Positions 10,430 through 20,406 of a stretch of 64,000 bases of DNA are shown piece after piece. Source of the stretch: Pseudoalteromonas rhizosphaerae (lineage in GTDB: Bacteria; Pseudomonadota; Gammaproteobacteria; Enterobacterales; Alteromonadaceae); NCBI RefSeq assembly GCF_902498845.1, contig NZ_CABVLM010000002.1, forward strand, positions 124,001 through 188,000. Reading direction: 5' to 3'. The stretch's first letter is position 1; each line of letters starts with the position of its first letter. The position numbers were made by a program, and so were the translations under genes. Below the pieces are notes generated by a model. The model did no database searches, was not told where the DNA came from, and was given only the letters and a program-made list of their open reading frames with translations.

Positions 10430-11665
10430 ATGAACTTAACACAATTACGCCGCCAATTTCCGGCCCTAATGCAGCAAGTAGCTGGTAAGTCACCAATATT
10501 TTTAGATGGCCCGGGTGGCTCACAAGTACCACAGCCTGTTTTGAGTGCAATGTCGGCTTATTTAGGTTATTACAACTCGAATTTAGGCGGTGCATTTTTT
10601 TCGAGTGAAAAAACCGTTGAGTTAATGGCTGATGCGCGCCAAGCGGCGGCTGATTTACTCAATGCCCCATCACGTGAGCAAATTGTTTTCGGTGCGAATA
10701 TGACTAGCCTTACCTTTAGCTTTAGCCGTGCAATTTCTCGTGATTGGCAAGCGGGTGATGAGATTATCGTGACCAACGCAGATCACTTCTCAAATGTATC
10801 CTCTTGGCAGCAGGCTGCAGAAGATAAAGGCGCAAAGGTTAATACTGTATTGATTAACGAAGCTGATTGTAGTTTAGATTTAGCACATTTTGAGAGTTTG
10901 TTAAATGCTAAGACTAAACTTGTTGCAGTGACTTACGCATCAAATACTACCGGCTCTATTAACGACATTAAACGTATTGTTGAAATGGCTCACGCTGCAG
11001 GCGCTTTGGTGTATGTAGATGCAGTGCATTATGCGCCACATGAGTTAGTTGATGTGCAAGATCTTGATTGTGATTTTTTGGCCTGCTCTGCGTATAAGTT
11101 TTTCGGCCCACATTTAGGTATGGTGTACGGTAAGCGTGAGCACCTTGAAGAGTTTAGACCATACAAAGTCGAGCCTGCCAAAGATGTTATTCCTGGGCGC
11201 TGGGAAACCGGCACGCAAAGCTTTGAAGCACTCGCAGGTTTAATTGCTGCTGTTGACTACATTGCAGATATTAGTGAGCTTGATGATAGCTATTCACGCC
11301 GCGATAAATTAGCTTCTGCTTTTGCAAAAACTAAACAGCATGAAATGGCGTTAAGTGAGTACTTCCTTACTCGACTAGTTAACTATCCTAAGATCAAACT
11401 ATTTGGTATTGATGATTTAGATCGTTTATCAGAGCGAACACCTACCTTTGCTTTAACCTTTGCAGGGCTTGAGCCACGCCAGGTGTCTGAGTTTTTAGGC
11501 AAGCAACATGTTTGTGTGTGGGATGGTAACTTCTACGCTCAGGGCTTATGCAAGCAATTGGGTGTATTGGATACTGGCGGCGTTGTACGCATTGGTTGCA
11601 TGCACTACAACACCATCGAAGAACTTGATAAGTTATTTGATTTGTTTGATGAGCTTTTAGGGTAA
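10430..11665 (+). CDS. Cysteine desulfurase-like class V aminotransferase
   Basis: A 411-residue fold-type I PLP enzyme resembling the VC1184-type 'cysteine desulfurase-like' subfamily rather than true IscS or SufS. The PLP lysine is K223 in SAYKFFGPH; cofactor-contact motifs include DAVHYAPH and the ETGTQSFEALAG segment. No flexible active-site cysteine loop typical of IscS was recognised. The ATG at 10430 has AGGA 8 nt upstream and lies 9 nt after the dioxygenase gene, suggesting one transcript and linked chemistry, perhaps acting on a hydroxylated or sulfur-containing amino acid (inference). No Isc or Suf genes are nearby. Confidence 0.85.
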   Translation: MNLTQLRRQFPALMQQVAGKSPIFLDGPGGSQVPQPVLSAMSAYLGYYNSNLGGAFFSSEKTVELMADARQAAADLLNAPSREQIVFGANMTSLTFSFSRAISRDWQAGDEIIVTNADHFSNVSSWQQAAEDKGAKVNTVLINEADCSLDLAHFESLLNAKTKLVAVTYASNTTGSINDIKRIVEMAHAAGALVYVDAVHYAPHELVDVQDLDCDFLACSAYKFFGPHLGMVYGKREHLEEFRPYKVEPAKDVIPGRWETGTQSFEALAGLIAAVDYIADISELDDSYSRRDKLASAFAKTKQHEMALSEYFLTRLVNYPKIKLFGIDDLDRLSERTPTFALTFAGLEPRQVSEFLGKQHVCVWDGNFYAQGLCKQLGVLDTGGVVRIGCMHYNTIEELDKLFDLFDELLG

Positions 11666-11675
11666 AGTTTCAAGC

Positions 11676-11710
11676 AGCAAGGTTCAAGTTTTAGAAGCTT
11701 TAACCTTGCT
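11676..11710. terminator. Possible hairpin between convergent genes
   Basis: A 9-bp inverted repeat (11676-11684 with 11702-11710) separated by 17 nt, placed between the stops of the PLP enzyme and the leftward oxygenase. There is no T-run, so termination is uncertain. The surrounding CAAG-rich sequence looks like a degenerate intergenic repeat. Confidence 0.3.
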
Positions 11711-11741
11711 CAAATGCCCTTAAAGTTCACAATGCGCTCGC

Positions 11742-12446
11742 TTAGCTCTGTGGCTGTCCGTATATTTGCTCTGCGCGGTTAAACAGCACCCATGAGGTTA
11801 AAATATACTTATCGTTCGAAACTGGCTTATTGCCGCGGTGAGTATGGGTAAAGTAGCCGGGTGCTACTACCATAGTGCCTTTTTTGGGTGAAATCTTACG
11901 CTGTTGGTAATAAAACTCTGTTTCGCCACCTTCCTCTACATCATTTAAGTAAAACATAAATAGTAGTACTCGATGCAGGGCGTCATTGTGGCCTGCTTGC
12001 GGATACACTTCGCTATGCCAATACGGGTAGCCGCCTTTGTTAACTTCGTATTTTTGCGCTTGGATATTACCGAGTCGAAAAATTTGCTGTACCAATAAAG
12101 GTAATTGCGGTTTACCTACCTCGTCAAAATTAGCTTGCGTTAAATCAACAGGTTGTCCTGTTTGGGGGTGGTACACTTTTAAACCAAACGCCCCAATCAT
12201 TATAAAAATATGTTCTTCAATGTAGTTAAAAACATATTGTGCAGTAGTTTGTTGAATATGTTTTAATTGCTCAGCGTATTCAGGATGATTGTTTAAGTGT
12301 AAGTCGTGGCTATCTTTTTTATTAAGATCTATGCCGCCTGATGTCATCCCCTGTTTTATATGCGGGCTTTGCGAAAAGGTGGTGATAAAGTTATCGCAAA
12401 AGTCATTACTGAGCGCGTTGTTATACACGCGGATAAAGTCCGTCAT
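11742..12446 (-). CDS. 2OG-Fe(II) oxygenase, prolyl-4-hydroxylase-like
   Basis: A 234-residue protein of the prolyl 4-hydroxylase/2OG oxygenase superfamily. The C-terminal half carries the double-stranded beta-helix core: WHSEVYP (H144-x-E146), FYLNDVEEGGETEF, then FTHTHRGNKP (H201 or H203) and DKYILTSW, where K213 is the likely 2-oxoglutarate-binding lysine. The metal motif is therefore H-x-E rather than the usual H-x-D, a variant known in some active 2OG oxygenases. No signal peptide is seen. It is unrelated in sequence to the dioxygenase at 9788. Its start is only 31 nt from that of the divergent thioesterase. The substrate is unknown. Confidence 0.8.
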   Translation of the reverse strand: MTDFIRVYNNALSNDFCDNFITTFSQSPHIKQGMTSGGIDLNKKDSHDLHLNNHPEYAEQLKHIQQTTAQYVFNYIEEHIFIMIGAFGLKVYHPQTGQPVDLTQANFDEVGKPQLPLLVQQIFRLGNIQAQKYEVNKGGYPYWHSEVYPQAGHNDALHRVLLFMFYLNDVEEGGETEFYYQQRKISPKKGTMVVAPGYFTHTHRGNKPVSNDKYILTSWVLFNRAEQIYGQPQS

Positions 12447-12477
12447 GAGTTACCTGTTTAATTATTATTGGATTATT

Positions 12478-12876
12478 ATGTTTACTGAAAAAGTGATGCC
12501 GCGCTTTAGCGAAACGGATGCACTCGGACACATCAACAATACCGTACTCCCTGTTTGGTTTGAAGCCGCACGTGCACCTATTTTTAAATTTTTTACCCCC
12601 GATTTAAATCCTCACGATTGGAAGCTTATTATTGCTAAAATTGAGGTGTCGTTTGTAGGTGAGTTGTTTTACTCGCATGAAGTAAGTATTAAAACATCGG
12701 TAGAGCATATTGGCAGCAGCTCATTTGTGCTTCGCCAAGAGGCATGGCAGCAAGATAAATGCTGCGCAATAGGTAAAACAGTGCTGGTACGTTACGACTT
12801 TGCCACTAAAGCTAAGCAAGCTTTATCTCGTGTTGAAAAAGCAGCCTTAAATGAGCATTTTATTGCAGCTTCTTAA
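12478..12876 (+). CDS. Acyl-CoA thioesterase, 4HBT hotdog family
   Basis: A 132-residue single hotdog-fold protein, probably hydrolysing an acyl-CoA or 4-hydroxybenzoyl-CoA-type thioester. The family signature RFSETDALGHINN is at residues 8-20, containing the catalytic aspartate. I chose the ATG at 12478 because the homologous region begins there; an in-frame ATG at 12445 would add 11 residues and overlap the start of the divergent oxygenase. Neither start has a strong ribosome binding site. The 3' end faces glpD with 7 nt between stops. Confidence 0.82.
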   Translation: MFTEKVMPRFSETDALGHINNTVLPVWFEAARAPIFKFFTPDLNPHDWKLIIAKIEVSFVGELFYSHEVSIKTSVEHIGSSSFVLRQEAWQQDKCCAIGKTVLVRYDFATKAKQALSRVEKAALNEHFIAAS

Positions 12877-12883
12877 TGTGTAG

Positions 12884-14377
12884 TTAGTAATTTAAGGTGC
12901 GCAAGTAGTTATCTAAAGCGGTGACTTGCGCTTTACTAAAGCGTAGCCCGAGCTTTGTTCTGCGCCACAATATGTCATCGCTGGTTTTTGCCCACTCTTT
13001 GTTAATTAGGTAATCGACTTCTTGAGCGTATAGACCATGGCCAAAATGACAACCTAAGTCAGCCAATGCACTGCAATTACCTAGCAGTGCATTAGTTAGC
13101 GTGCCATAGGAGCGTACCAGCCTATTTAATAATAACTCAGGCAACCAATTATATTTTACTTGTAGTTGCGTTATTAACGTCGCTTTTTCACTAAAATCTC
13201 CGCCTGGTAACGGCGCGCTTTTTGTCCACGCTTCAGTCATATGAGGATAAAATAGCGCGAGTTTGTCCACAGCATTTTCTGCCAGTTTTCGATAAGTAGT
13301 TATTTTTCCGCCAAACACACTTAACAAAGCAGCCTGATTATCATCATTATTTAATATCAGCTTATAATCGCGGGTGACAGCTTGAGCATCTGCTGAGTGG
13401 TCATCGAGTAATGGCCGTACGCCACTGAATGTATGTACTATATCAGTCGCTTCAATCGGAGTTTTAAAGTAATGATTAGTAATATTGATTAAGTAACTAA
13501 TTTCTTGTTTGCTAATTTTTACATCTTTAATGTTGCCGGCATATTCTTCATCAGTAGTGCCAATGAGAGAATAGTCATCTTCAAAGGGAATGACAAAAAC
13601 AATACGTTGATCTTCATTTTGGAGAATATAGGCACATGGCTCGTGATGAATACGTGGCACCACGATATGGCTGCCTTTGACTAAGCGAATATGCTGTGGT
13701 GATGGCTGAATAAATACATTATCAAACAATGAAGCAACCCAAGGGCCTGCGGCATTAACAATGCATTTGGCTTTGATTTGTAGTTGCTGCTGGGTCGTTT
13801 GTTGCGCTAGAGTTACATCCCAATGTTCAATATTGCGCTGTGCCTTGATACAACGAGTACGTGTTGCTATGGTTGCTCCGTGTTGTTCGGCGGCAAGGGC
13901 GTTTAAGATCACTAAACGCGCGTCATCTACCCAGCCATCAGCATATTCAAACCCTTGTGTAATTGATGCATTCAGCACACTGTCTTTTGTGAAAATAATC
14001 GACTTGGAAGCGGGTAGCGTGTCTCGTTTTCCTAGATGGTCGTAAATAAATAATCCTAGGCGGATCATCCATGGCGGCCGCAAATGTGACTGATGAGGAA
14101 GCCTAAACGAGAGCGGCCAAATAATATGCGGTGCTTTTTTTAATAACACTTCACGCTCTAGCAATGCTTCTTTTACTAACCTAAATTGATAGTGCTCTAA
14201 ATAGCGCAGCCCGCCATGAATAAGCTTACTGCTGTTTGATGAGGTGGCTGAGGCTAAATCGTCTTGCTCACACAATAATACTTTCAAGCCTCTACCACTT
14301 GCATCTGCTGCAATACCAGCACCATTAATGCCACCGCCAATGACAAGTAAATCATATTCGTTATCGAGTAACTGCAC
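12884..14377 (-). CDS. glpD: Aerobic glycerol-3-phosphate dehydrogenase
   Basis: A 497-residue FAD enzyme (about 501 in E. coli) that oxidises sn-glycerol 3-phosphate to dihydroxyacetone phosphate at the inner membrane and passes electrons to quinone. The N-terminal dinucleotide-binding motif VIGGGINGAGIA is at residues 11-22, followed by the family motif SSKLIHGGLRYLE. The start is GTG at 14377 with AAGG about 8 nt upstream. It lies 47 nt downstream of glpK on the same strand, indicating a glpKD operon. Confidence 0.96.
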   Translation of the reverse strand: MQLLDNEYDLLVIGGGINGAGIAADASGRGLKVLLCEQDDLASATSSNSSKLIHGGLRYLEHYQFRLVKEALLEREVLLKKAPHIIWPLSFRLPHQSHLRPPWMIRLGLFIYDHLGKRDTLPASKSIIFTKDSVLNASITQGFEYADGWVDDARLVILNALAAEQHGATIATRTRCIKAQRNIEHWDVTLAQQTTQQQLQIKAKCIVNAAGPWVASLFDNVFIQPSPQHIRLVKGSHIVVPRIHHEPCAYILQNEDQRIVFVIPFEDDYSLIGTTDEEYAGNIKDVKISKQEISYLINITNHYFKTPIEATDIVHTFSGVRPLLDDHSADAQAVTRDYKLILNNDDNQAALLSVFGGKITTYRKLAENAVDKLALFYPHMTEAWTKSAPLPGGDFSEKATLITQLQVKYNWLPELLLNRLVRSYGTLTNALLGNCSALADLGCHFGHGLYAQEVDYLINKEWAKTSDDILWRRTKLGLRFSKAQVTALDNYLRTLNY

Positions 14378-14424
14378 GGGTGAACCTTAAAGTTAGTTGT
14401 TAATGCCAGATTATATTAACGCGA

Positions 14425-15927
14425 TTAGCCGTCATTCTGCGGATTATTAGCAAGCGTCACTTGCGCAATACAATGTAGCCATTTTGCATATAAATCGTTA
14501 CGCTCAAAGCTACTCATAGTTGGCTCAAAGCGGCGGTCACATCGCCACATAGTTGCCAGTTGCGCTGTTGATTCATAAACACCACTTTGCAGGCCTGCTA
14601 AATAGGCGACGCCAAGCGAGGTGGTTTCGGTTAAGGTGGGGCGCTCAACACTCGCACCTAAAATATTAGCTAAAAACTCCATAGCCCAATTATTATTAGC
14701 CATACCGCCGTCAACGCGCAAGATGCTGGGGCGCAAGCCATCCCCTTCCATCGCTTTTTGTAAATCTTTAGTTTGATAGCCCACTGATTGCAAAGCTGCA
14801 GCGACAATCGTACTAATACCTGAATCTCGAGTAAGCCCTAAAATAGCACCTCGGGCATTGGCATCCCAATAGGGAGCGCCTAAACCTGTAAAAGAGGGCA
14901 CTAAAAATACCCCATGATCTAAGGGAACACCTTTGACGAGGGCTTCACTTTCTCCCGCGCTTTCTAATAATTTCAAGCCCTCTACAATCCACTGCATGGT
15001 GGCACCTGCCATAAAAATACTGCCTTCAATGGCATACGTAGGTTTGCCGTTAAGTCTATATGCGATGGTGGTTAATAAGCGATTGTTTGACTTTAGTGCT
15101 TTATCGCCGGTGTTAAGCATTAAAAAACAGCCTGTTCCGTAGGTGCTTTTTGCCATACCTTCTTCAAAACAAGCTTGGCCAATTAAAGCTGCTTGCTGAT
15201 CACCCGCTATGCCGCTAATTGGAATTTTACCACCAAATAACTCGCTGCTAGTAACACCAAAGTCAGCCGCTGAGTCCATTACTTCAGGTAGCATCGAGGC
15301 TGGAATATCAAATAAGGCGAGTAAGTCTTCATCCCAGCATTGCTGGTGAATGTTAAACAGTAATGTGCGAGAGGCATTGGTTGCATCGGTTTTGTGTACT
15401 TTACCATCGGTTAATTGCCATAGTAAGTAGGAGTCTACCGTACCAAACGCCAGTTCACCTGCGTGTGCTTGCTCTTTAGCGCCAGTGACGTTATCTAAGA
15501 TCCAACGAATTTTGGTGGCAGAAAAGTACGGATCGAGTAATAAGCCGGTTTTATCATTGACGATTTTACTGTGGCCAGCATCGCGCAAACTATCACAGTA
15601 CTGGCTAGTGCGTCGGTCTTGCCACACAATCGCGTTGTAAATAGGTTGCCCGGTTTTTTTACTCCACACTAAGGTGGTTTCTCGTTGATTAGCAATGCCT
15701 ATGGCAATAATGTCGGCAGCCGTTACCCGTTGCTGCGCCAATACGTTTTTAACGCTCGCGAATACGGTTTGCCAAATATCTACAGGATCGTGTTCAACCC
15801 AACCATTTTGCACAAAGTGCTGCGGGAAAGTTTGTTGGGCTGTGCCAAAAACCTCGGCATCTTTGGTGTATAAGATGGCGCGAGAGCTCGTAGTTCCTTG
15901 GTCAATCGAGAGTATGTATTTGCACAT
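14425..15927 (-). CDS. glpK: Glycerol kinase
   Basis: A 500-residue FGGY-family kinase that phosphorylates glycerol with ATP to sn-glycerol 3-phosphate, the substrate of GlpD encoded next. The N-terminal phosphate-binding motif [10 protein letters not shown] and the substrate motif QRETT are present, and length matches E. coli GlpK (502). It is the first gene of a leftward glpK-glpD unit. No glpF (facilitator) or glpR (repressor) adjoins, so uptake and regulation must be encoded elsewhere. No clear ribosome binding site precedes the ATG. Confidence 0.97.
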   Translation of the reverse strand: MCKYILSIDQGTTSSRAILYTKDAEVFGTAQQTFPQHFVQNGWVEHDPVDIWQTVFASVKNVLAQQRVTAADIIAIGIANQRETTLVWSKKTGQPIYNAIVWQDRRTSQYCDSLRDAGHSKIVNDKTGLLLDPYFSATKIRWILDNVTGAKEQAHAGELAFGTVDSYLLWQLTDGKVHKTDATNASRTLLFNIHQQCWDEDLLALFDIPASMLPEVMDSAADFGVTSSELFGGKIPISGIAGDQQAALIGQACFEEGMAKSTYGTGCFLMLNTGDKALKSNNRLLTTIAYRLNGKPTYAIEGSIFMAGATMQWIVEGLKLLESAGESEALVKGVPLDHGVFLVPSFTGLGAPYWDANARGAILGLTRDSGISTIVAAALQSVGYQTKDLQKAMEGDGLRPSILRVDGGMANNNWAMEFLANILGASVERPTLTETTSLGVAYLAGLQSGVYESTAQLATMWRCDRRFEPTMSSFERNDLYAKWLHCIAQVTLANNPQNDG

Positions 15928-16056
15928 AAAATATAATGTTATTTAACTTAGATAAAGATAGCTTGTCTCTAAGCTAAACGAATAGCAATGCTTTTGCACC
16001 ATAATGGATGTAATTTTAGGCAAATAGGATGAGTGAAAGGGAGTTAAGGCTCAGTG

Positions 16057-16084
16057 CTGGCGCTTAGTTTTAAATAAGCGCCAG
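16057..16084 (-). terminator. Hairpin downstream of the DUF465 gene
   Basis: A perfect 10-bp G+C-rich stem (16057-16066 with 16075-16084), 18 nt past the stop of the leftward DUF465 gene. There is no T-run on that strand, so it may stabilise the 3' end rather than act as a classical intrinsic terminator. Confidence 0.4.
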
Positions 16085-16102
16085 ATATATATAATATAAT
16101 TA

Positions 16103-16348
16103 TTAGTTGGCAGCATCAGCTAATTGCTGATGGAGCCAATCTTTTAATGCCATTCTATCGTGTTTTAATTGATGCATTGCTTCATCATCAATAGGGGCAT
16201 CTTGTAACTCCAGGACACGGATTTCTTTATCAATTGCATTGTATTGCTTTGCCCTTGCCGCGAACTCTTCATTATCAGTGTTGAGCTTAGTGATAGTGCT
16301 TTGGTATTCAGGGAAATCTTTAGTTAATGAATGATCTTCGCCTAACAT
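16103..16348 (-). CDS. YdcH/DUF465 family small protein
   Basis: An 81-residue, highly charged helical protein of the DUF465 (YdcH, COG2841) family, function unknown. The family pattern is visible: an N-terminal HSLTKDFPEY segment, a central coiled coil (NTDNEEFAARAKQYNAIDKEI) and a C-terminal LKHDRMALKDWLH helix. A strong ribosome binding site (AAGGAGC) lies 5 nt before the ATG. It stands alone between the glpK control region and pabA. Confidence 0.85.
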   Translation of the reverse strand: MLGEDHSLTKDFPEYQSTITKLNTDNEEFAARAKQYNAIDKEIRVLELQDAPIDDEAMHQLKHDRMALKDWLHQQLADAAN

Positions 16349-16616
16349 AGGTCGCTCCTTATTAAAGCGTGTTACATATTAATCTCGATAGATAAACACG
16401 CATGGGTTTTAGTCAAATTAAATGCTCTGAGGCGTTTTGCCAATACAATAGAGCTTGGGCTGATTTAAAATAAATCAACATCAAGCTCAGTATTATCGTT
16501 ATTAAAGTAATTTCCCTTTGCCTGAATACAAAACACTGACACTCGTGCGGGCTTAAGTTAGAATATGAACGCAGGCAGTTGCCTGCAAACAATTTCTATT
16601 TTGAGTGCTTTATTAC

Positions 16617-17198
16617 ATGCTTTTAATGATCGATAACTACGACTCGTTTACCTACAATTTGGTACAGTATTTTCAACGTTTAGATCAAGAGGTGCTAGTA
16701 AAGCGCAATGATGAGATCTCGGTTAGTCAAATTGCCCAGTTAAACCCTCAGCATATCGTGATATCTCCAGGCCCATGTTCACCAAATGAAGCGGGTATAT
16801 CTTTGGAGCTTGTTGAGCAATTAAAAGGTCAATTTCCAATTTTAGGTATTTGTTTAGGTCATCAAACAATAGCACAAGCACTAGGTGCGAACATTGTTAG
16901 GGCAAAACAAGTGATGCATGGTAAAACCTCGCCAATTTATCATGCTAATCAAGGTGTATTTGCCGGCTTACCAAATCCATTAACAGTTTGTCGTTATCAT
17001 TCGTTGGTTGTTGAACAAGATAGCATTCCTGATGAGTTGCAGATCACCGCTTGGACCGAAACTGAAAGTGGCCAGTTAGATGAAATAATGGGCTTAGTTC
17101 ATAATAGCTTAGCGTTAGAGGGGGTACAATTTCACCCAGAGGCAATTTTAACGCAGCGAGGACTTGAATTACTTGCTAACTTTTTAACTCGGTTCTAG
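16617..17198 (+). CDS. pabA: Aminodeoxychorismate/anthranilate synthase glutaminase component
   Basis: A 193-residue class I glutamine amidotransferase that delivers ammonia to PabB (folate) and possibly TrpE. The nucleophile is C79 in GICLGHQ, the same number as in E. coli PabA; the His-Glu pair is in QFHPE. The ATG at 16617 is chosen because the resulting N-terminus, [11 protein letters not shown], aligns with PabA MILLIDNYDSF; GTG at 16605 would add four residues. The LVKRND motif supports PabA over a dedicated TrpG. It stands apart from trp genes. Confidence 0.9.
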   Translation: MLLMIDNYDSFTYNLVQYFQRLDQEVLVKRNDEISVSQIAQLNPQHIVISPGPCSPNEAGISLELVEQLKGQFPILGICLGHQTIAQALGANIVRAKQVMHGKTSPIYHANQGVFAGLPNPLTVCRYHSLVVEQDSIPDELQITAWTETESGQLDEIMGLVHNSLALEGVQFHPEAILTQRGLELLANFLTRF

Positions 17199-17255
17199 GC
17201 TTATGCTAACAAACCTAGTAGCTTCCCTTAATTTATTTATAAAAGATAACCATTA

Positions 17256-18416
17256 ATGACAGATGAAATACGCCAACAAAGGACAGCTAAGGCATTAGAG
17301 CAGCGAGCCCATGACTTGTTGCTTGGACATAGCTTTGCGCAACGTCAAATTGGCTATATTCATACTCTAGATATAAATTATGGTGAAGCGATAAAGCAGC
17401 GTACCTTACTTGAGGTTGAAGTTGCTGCGCAAAAAATACGTAAACTCTCCAGTACTTCGCATCATAAGTACCGCGCTCAAGCCAGCCAGCAGTTACATCA
17501 AGTTATTGATACCGCCATGAACAAGCAGTTAGCCGATATTGATACGGTACTACATGAAACCATTGGTATTGAAGATAATGTCCCCGCGATTTTAGACATA
17601 CTTGCGGTAAAATCAGCATCGGTAGGACGCCTTGAGCCATTAGTTAAAGATTTAACCTGGTTAGGACGTGAGTTAGTTGCCTTTGTGAATTTGCCTTATT
17701 ATCGCGCGCAGCGCAATAAACATACTTCGGTAAAAGTTGATAATCCCTCTTTAGCTCTGCGTTATATTGGTTTAGACAACTTACAGTTTGTAGTGCCTAC
17801 CTTTGCGGTACGTCATTGGATGCCACACAGCACCGAACCATTTCCATTATTAAAGCGTCGCCTACGCGATAACTCAATGGCTTGCGCGATTGCGGCGCAA
17901 GAGTTGGCTAAGCTCAATGGTATTAATGAAGTACATGCATTTACTTTGGGTATGTTACTCGATGTTGGCAAGATAGCTTTGATTCGACTCTATTTACGCA
18001 CATTCGAACGAGTGTGGCAGCGCAAAGTAACCCTTGCCCGAGAAGACCAACATAAAGATCTTCACACCGCATTGTTAGAGTTAAAACCTGATCCGTTATT
18101 TTTAAGTACTTTACTTAATCAGCATGCGCTAAAAGTCACGGCGACGGTGATTGATAAAATGGCGTTTCGGTATTTACCTTTTAATGCTGTGTTATCGCAG
18201 TTGATTAATGGTGTGTCCAAAGGGGATTCACTATTGCCATTAGCAATGTTAATGCAAAAGGCACGTTGTTATAGTCAATGTGTTACTTTGAGCGAACATC
18301 AGCTGGTGGAAAGTGATGAAAAATCACTCTGGTTTGATTACGTTGGGTTATCAAAACAGGAACTAGAACAGCTTGAAAAAACCAATTTGCAGCACTTTCA
18401 TATTAAAATTGACTAG
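17256..18416 (+). CDS. HDOD domain protein
   Basis: A 386-residue protein with an N-terminal helical region of about 110 residues and then an HDOD domain (about 115-320), a non-enzymatic relative of the HD phosphohydrolases found in signalling proteins. The position matching the HD motif reads MLLDVGKIAL, lacking the paired His-Asp metal ligands, so phosphodiesterase activity is unlikely. It follows pabA by 57 nt. The TAG stop (18414-18416) overlaps the first two bases of a MITE-like element, so the original C-terminus may have been altered by insertion. Confidence 0.8.
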   Translation: MTDEIRQQRTAKALEQRAHDLLLGHSFAQRQIGYIHTLDINYGEAIKQRTLLEVEVAAQKIRKLSSTSHHKYRAQASQQLHQVIDTAMNKQLADIDTVLHETIGIEDNVPAILDILAVKSASVGRLEPLVKDLTWLGRELVAFVNLPYYRAQRNKHTSVKVDNPSLALRYIGLDNLQFVVPTFAVRHWMPHSTEPFPLLKRRLRDNSMACAIAAQELAKLNGINEVHAFTLGMLLDVGKIALIRLYLRTFERVWQRKVTLAREDQHKDLHTALLELKPDPLFLSTLLNQHALKVTATVIDKMAFRYLPFNAVLSQLINGVSKGDSLLPLAMLMQKARCYSQCVTLSEHQLVESDEKSLWFDYVGLSKQELEQLEKTNLQHFHIKID

Positions 18417-18727
18417 GGCGTGTTTATCTTTCGAGGTTGAATTTGCAGCAGTGTGTTTGGTATTTAGGCAAGGCAGAGCCTATGTAGTGTGGTTGTTCCC
18501 CATAAATAGGCGATAACGCAGCATCAATGCCAAACACGCGCTGCCCGAAGGGTTCTTCCTAGGGGCGATTAACTCTTTGTTACTTACATGGATGTAAGTA
18601 AGGGGCGTGAGCAGGACGCGGAAGCTTTGCTCAATTTTTACTTAGCCCACTAGGTTACAAATCTCGCGCCGTGATTAAATCGCCCCTAATTTGAACAAAT
18701 TTTAATCCTGAAAGGTCAACACGCCCT
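18415..18727. mobile_element. MITE-like element, about 313 bp, no transposase
   Basis: The ends form an imperfect terminal inverted repeat: 18415-18432 pairs with 18710-18727 at 16 of 18 positions, starting AGGGCGTGTT. Inside are further nested arms: 18453-18464 with 18526-18537 (one mismatch, G-U compatible), 18560-18570 with 18678-18688 (perfect 11 bp), and a perfect 10-bp hairpin with a 2-nt loop (18580-18589 with 18592-18601). No coding frame is present. It is best explained as a non-autonomous transposable or dispersed repeat element. Confidence 0.7.
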
Positions 18728-20318
<1,591 letters not shown>

Positions 20319-20406
20319 TCAACACCTCTAATCATAATAAGGGCAAGTAGCAAGCTTGCCCTAATATTCTTAATTTACCGTTATTTATAAGGGAGCAAGC
20401 GGACTC

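Noticed and set aside
15959..15976. GlpR-type operator upstream of glpK (TAGCTT/AAGCTA dyad)
   Set aside because: Only 6 bp per arm and no resemblance to a known GlpR site; it could be chance in A+T-rich sequence.
18415..18727. Complete insertion sequence
   Set aside because: No transposase frame and too short; a non-autonomous element fits better.
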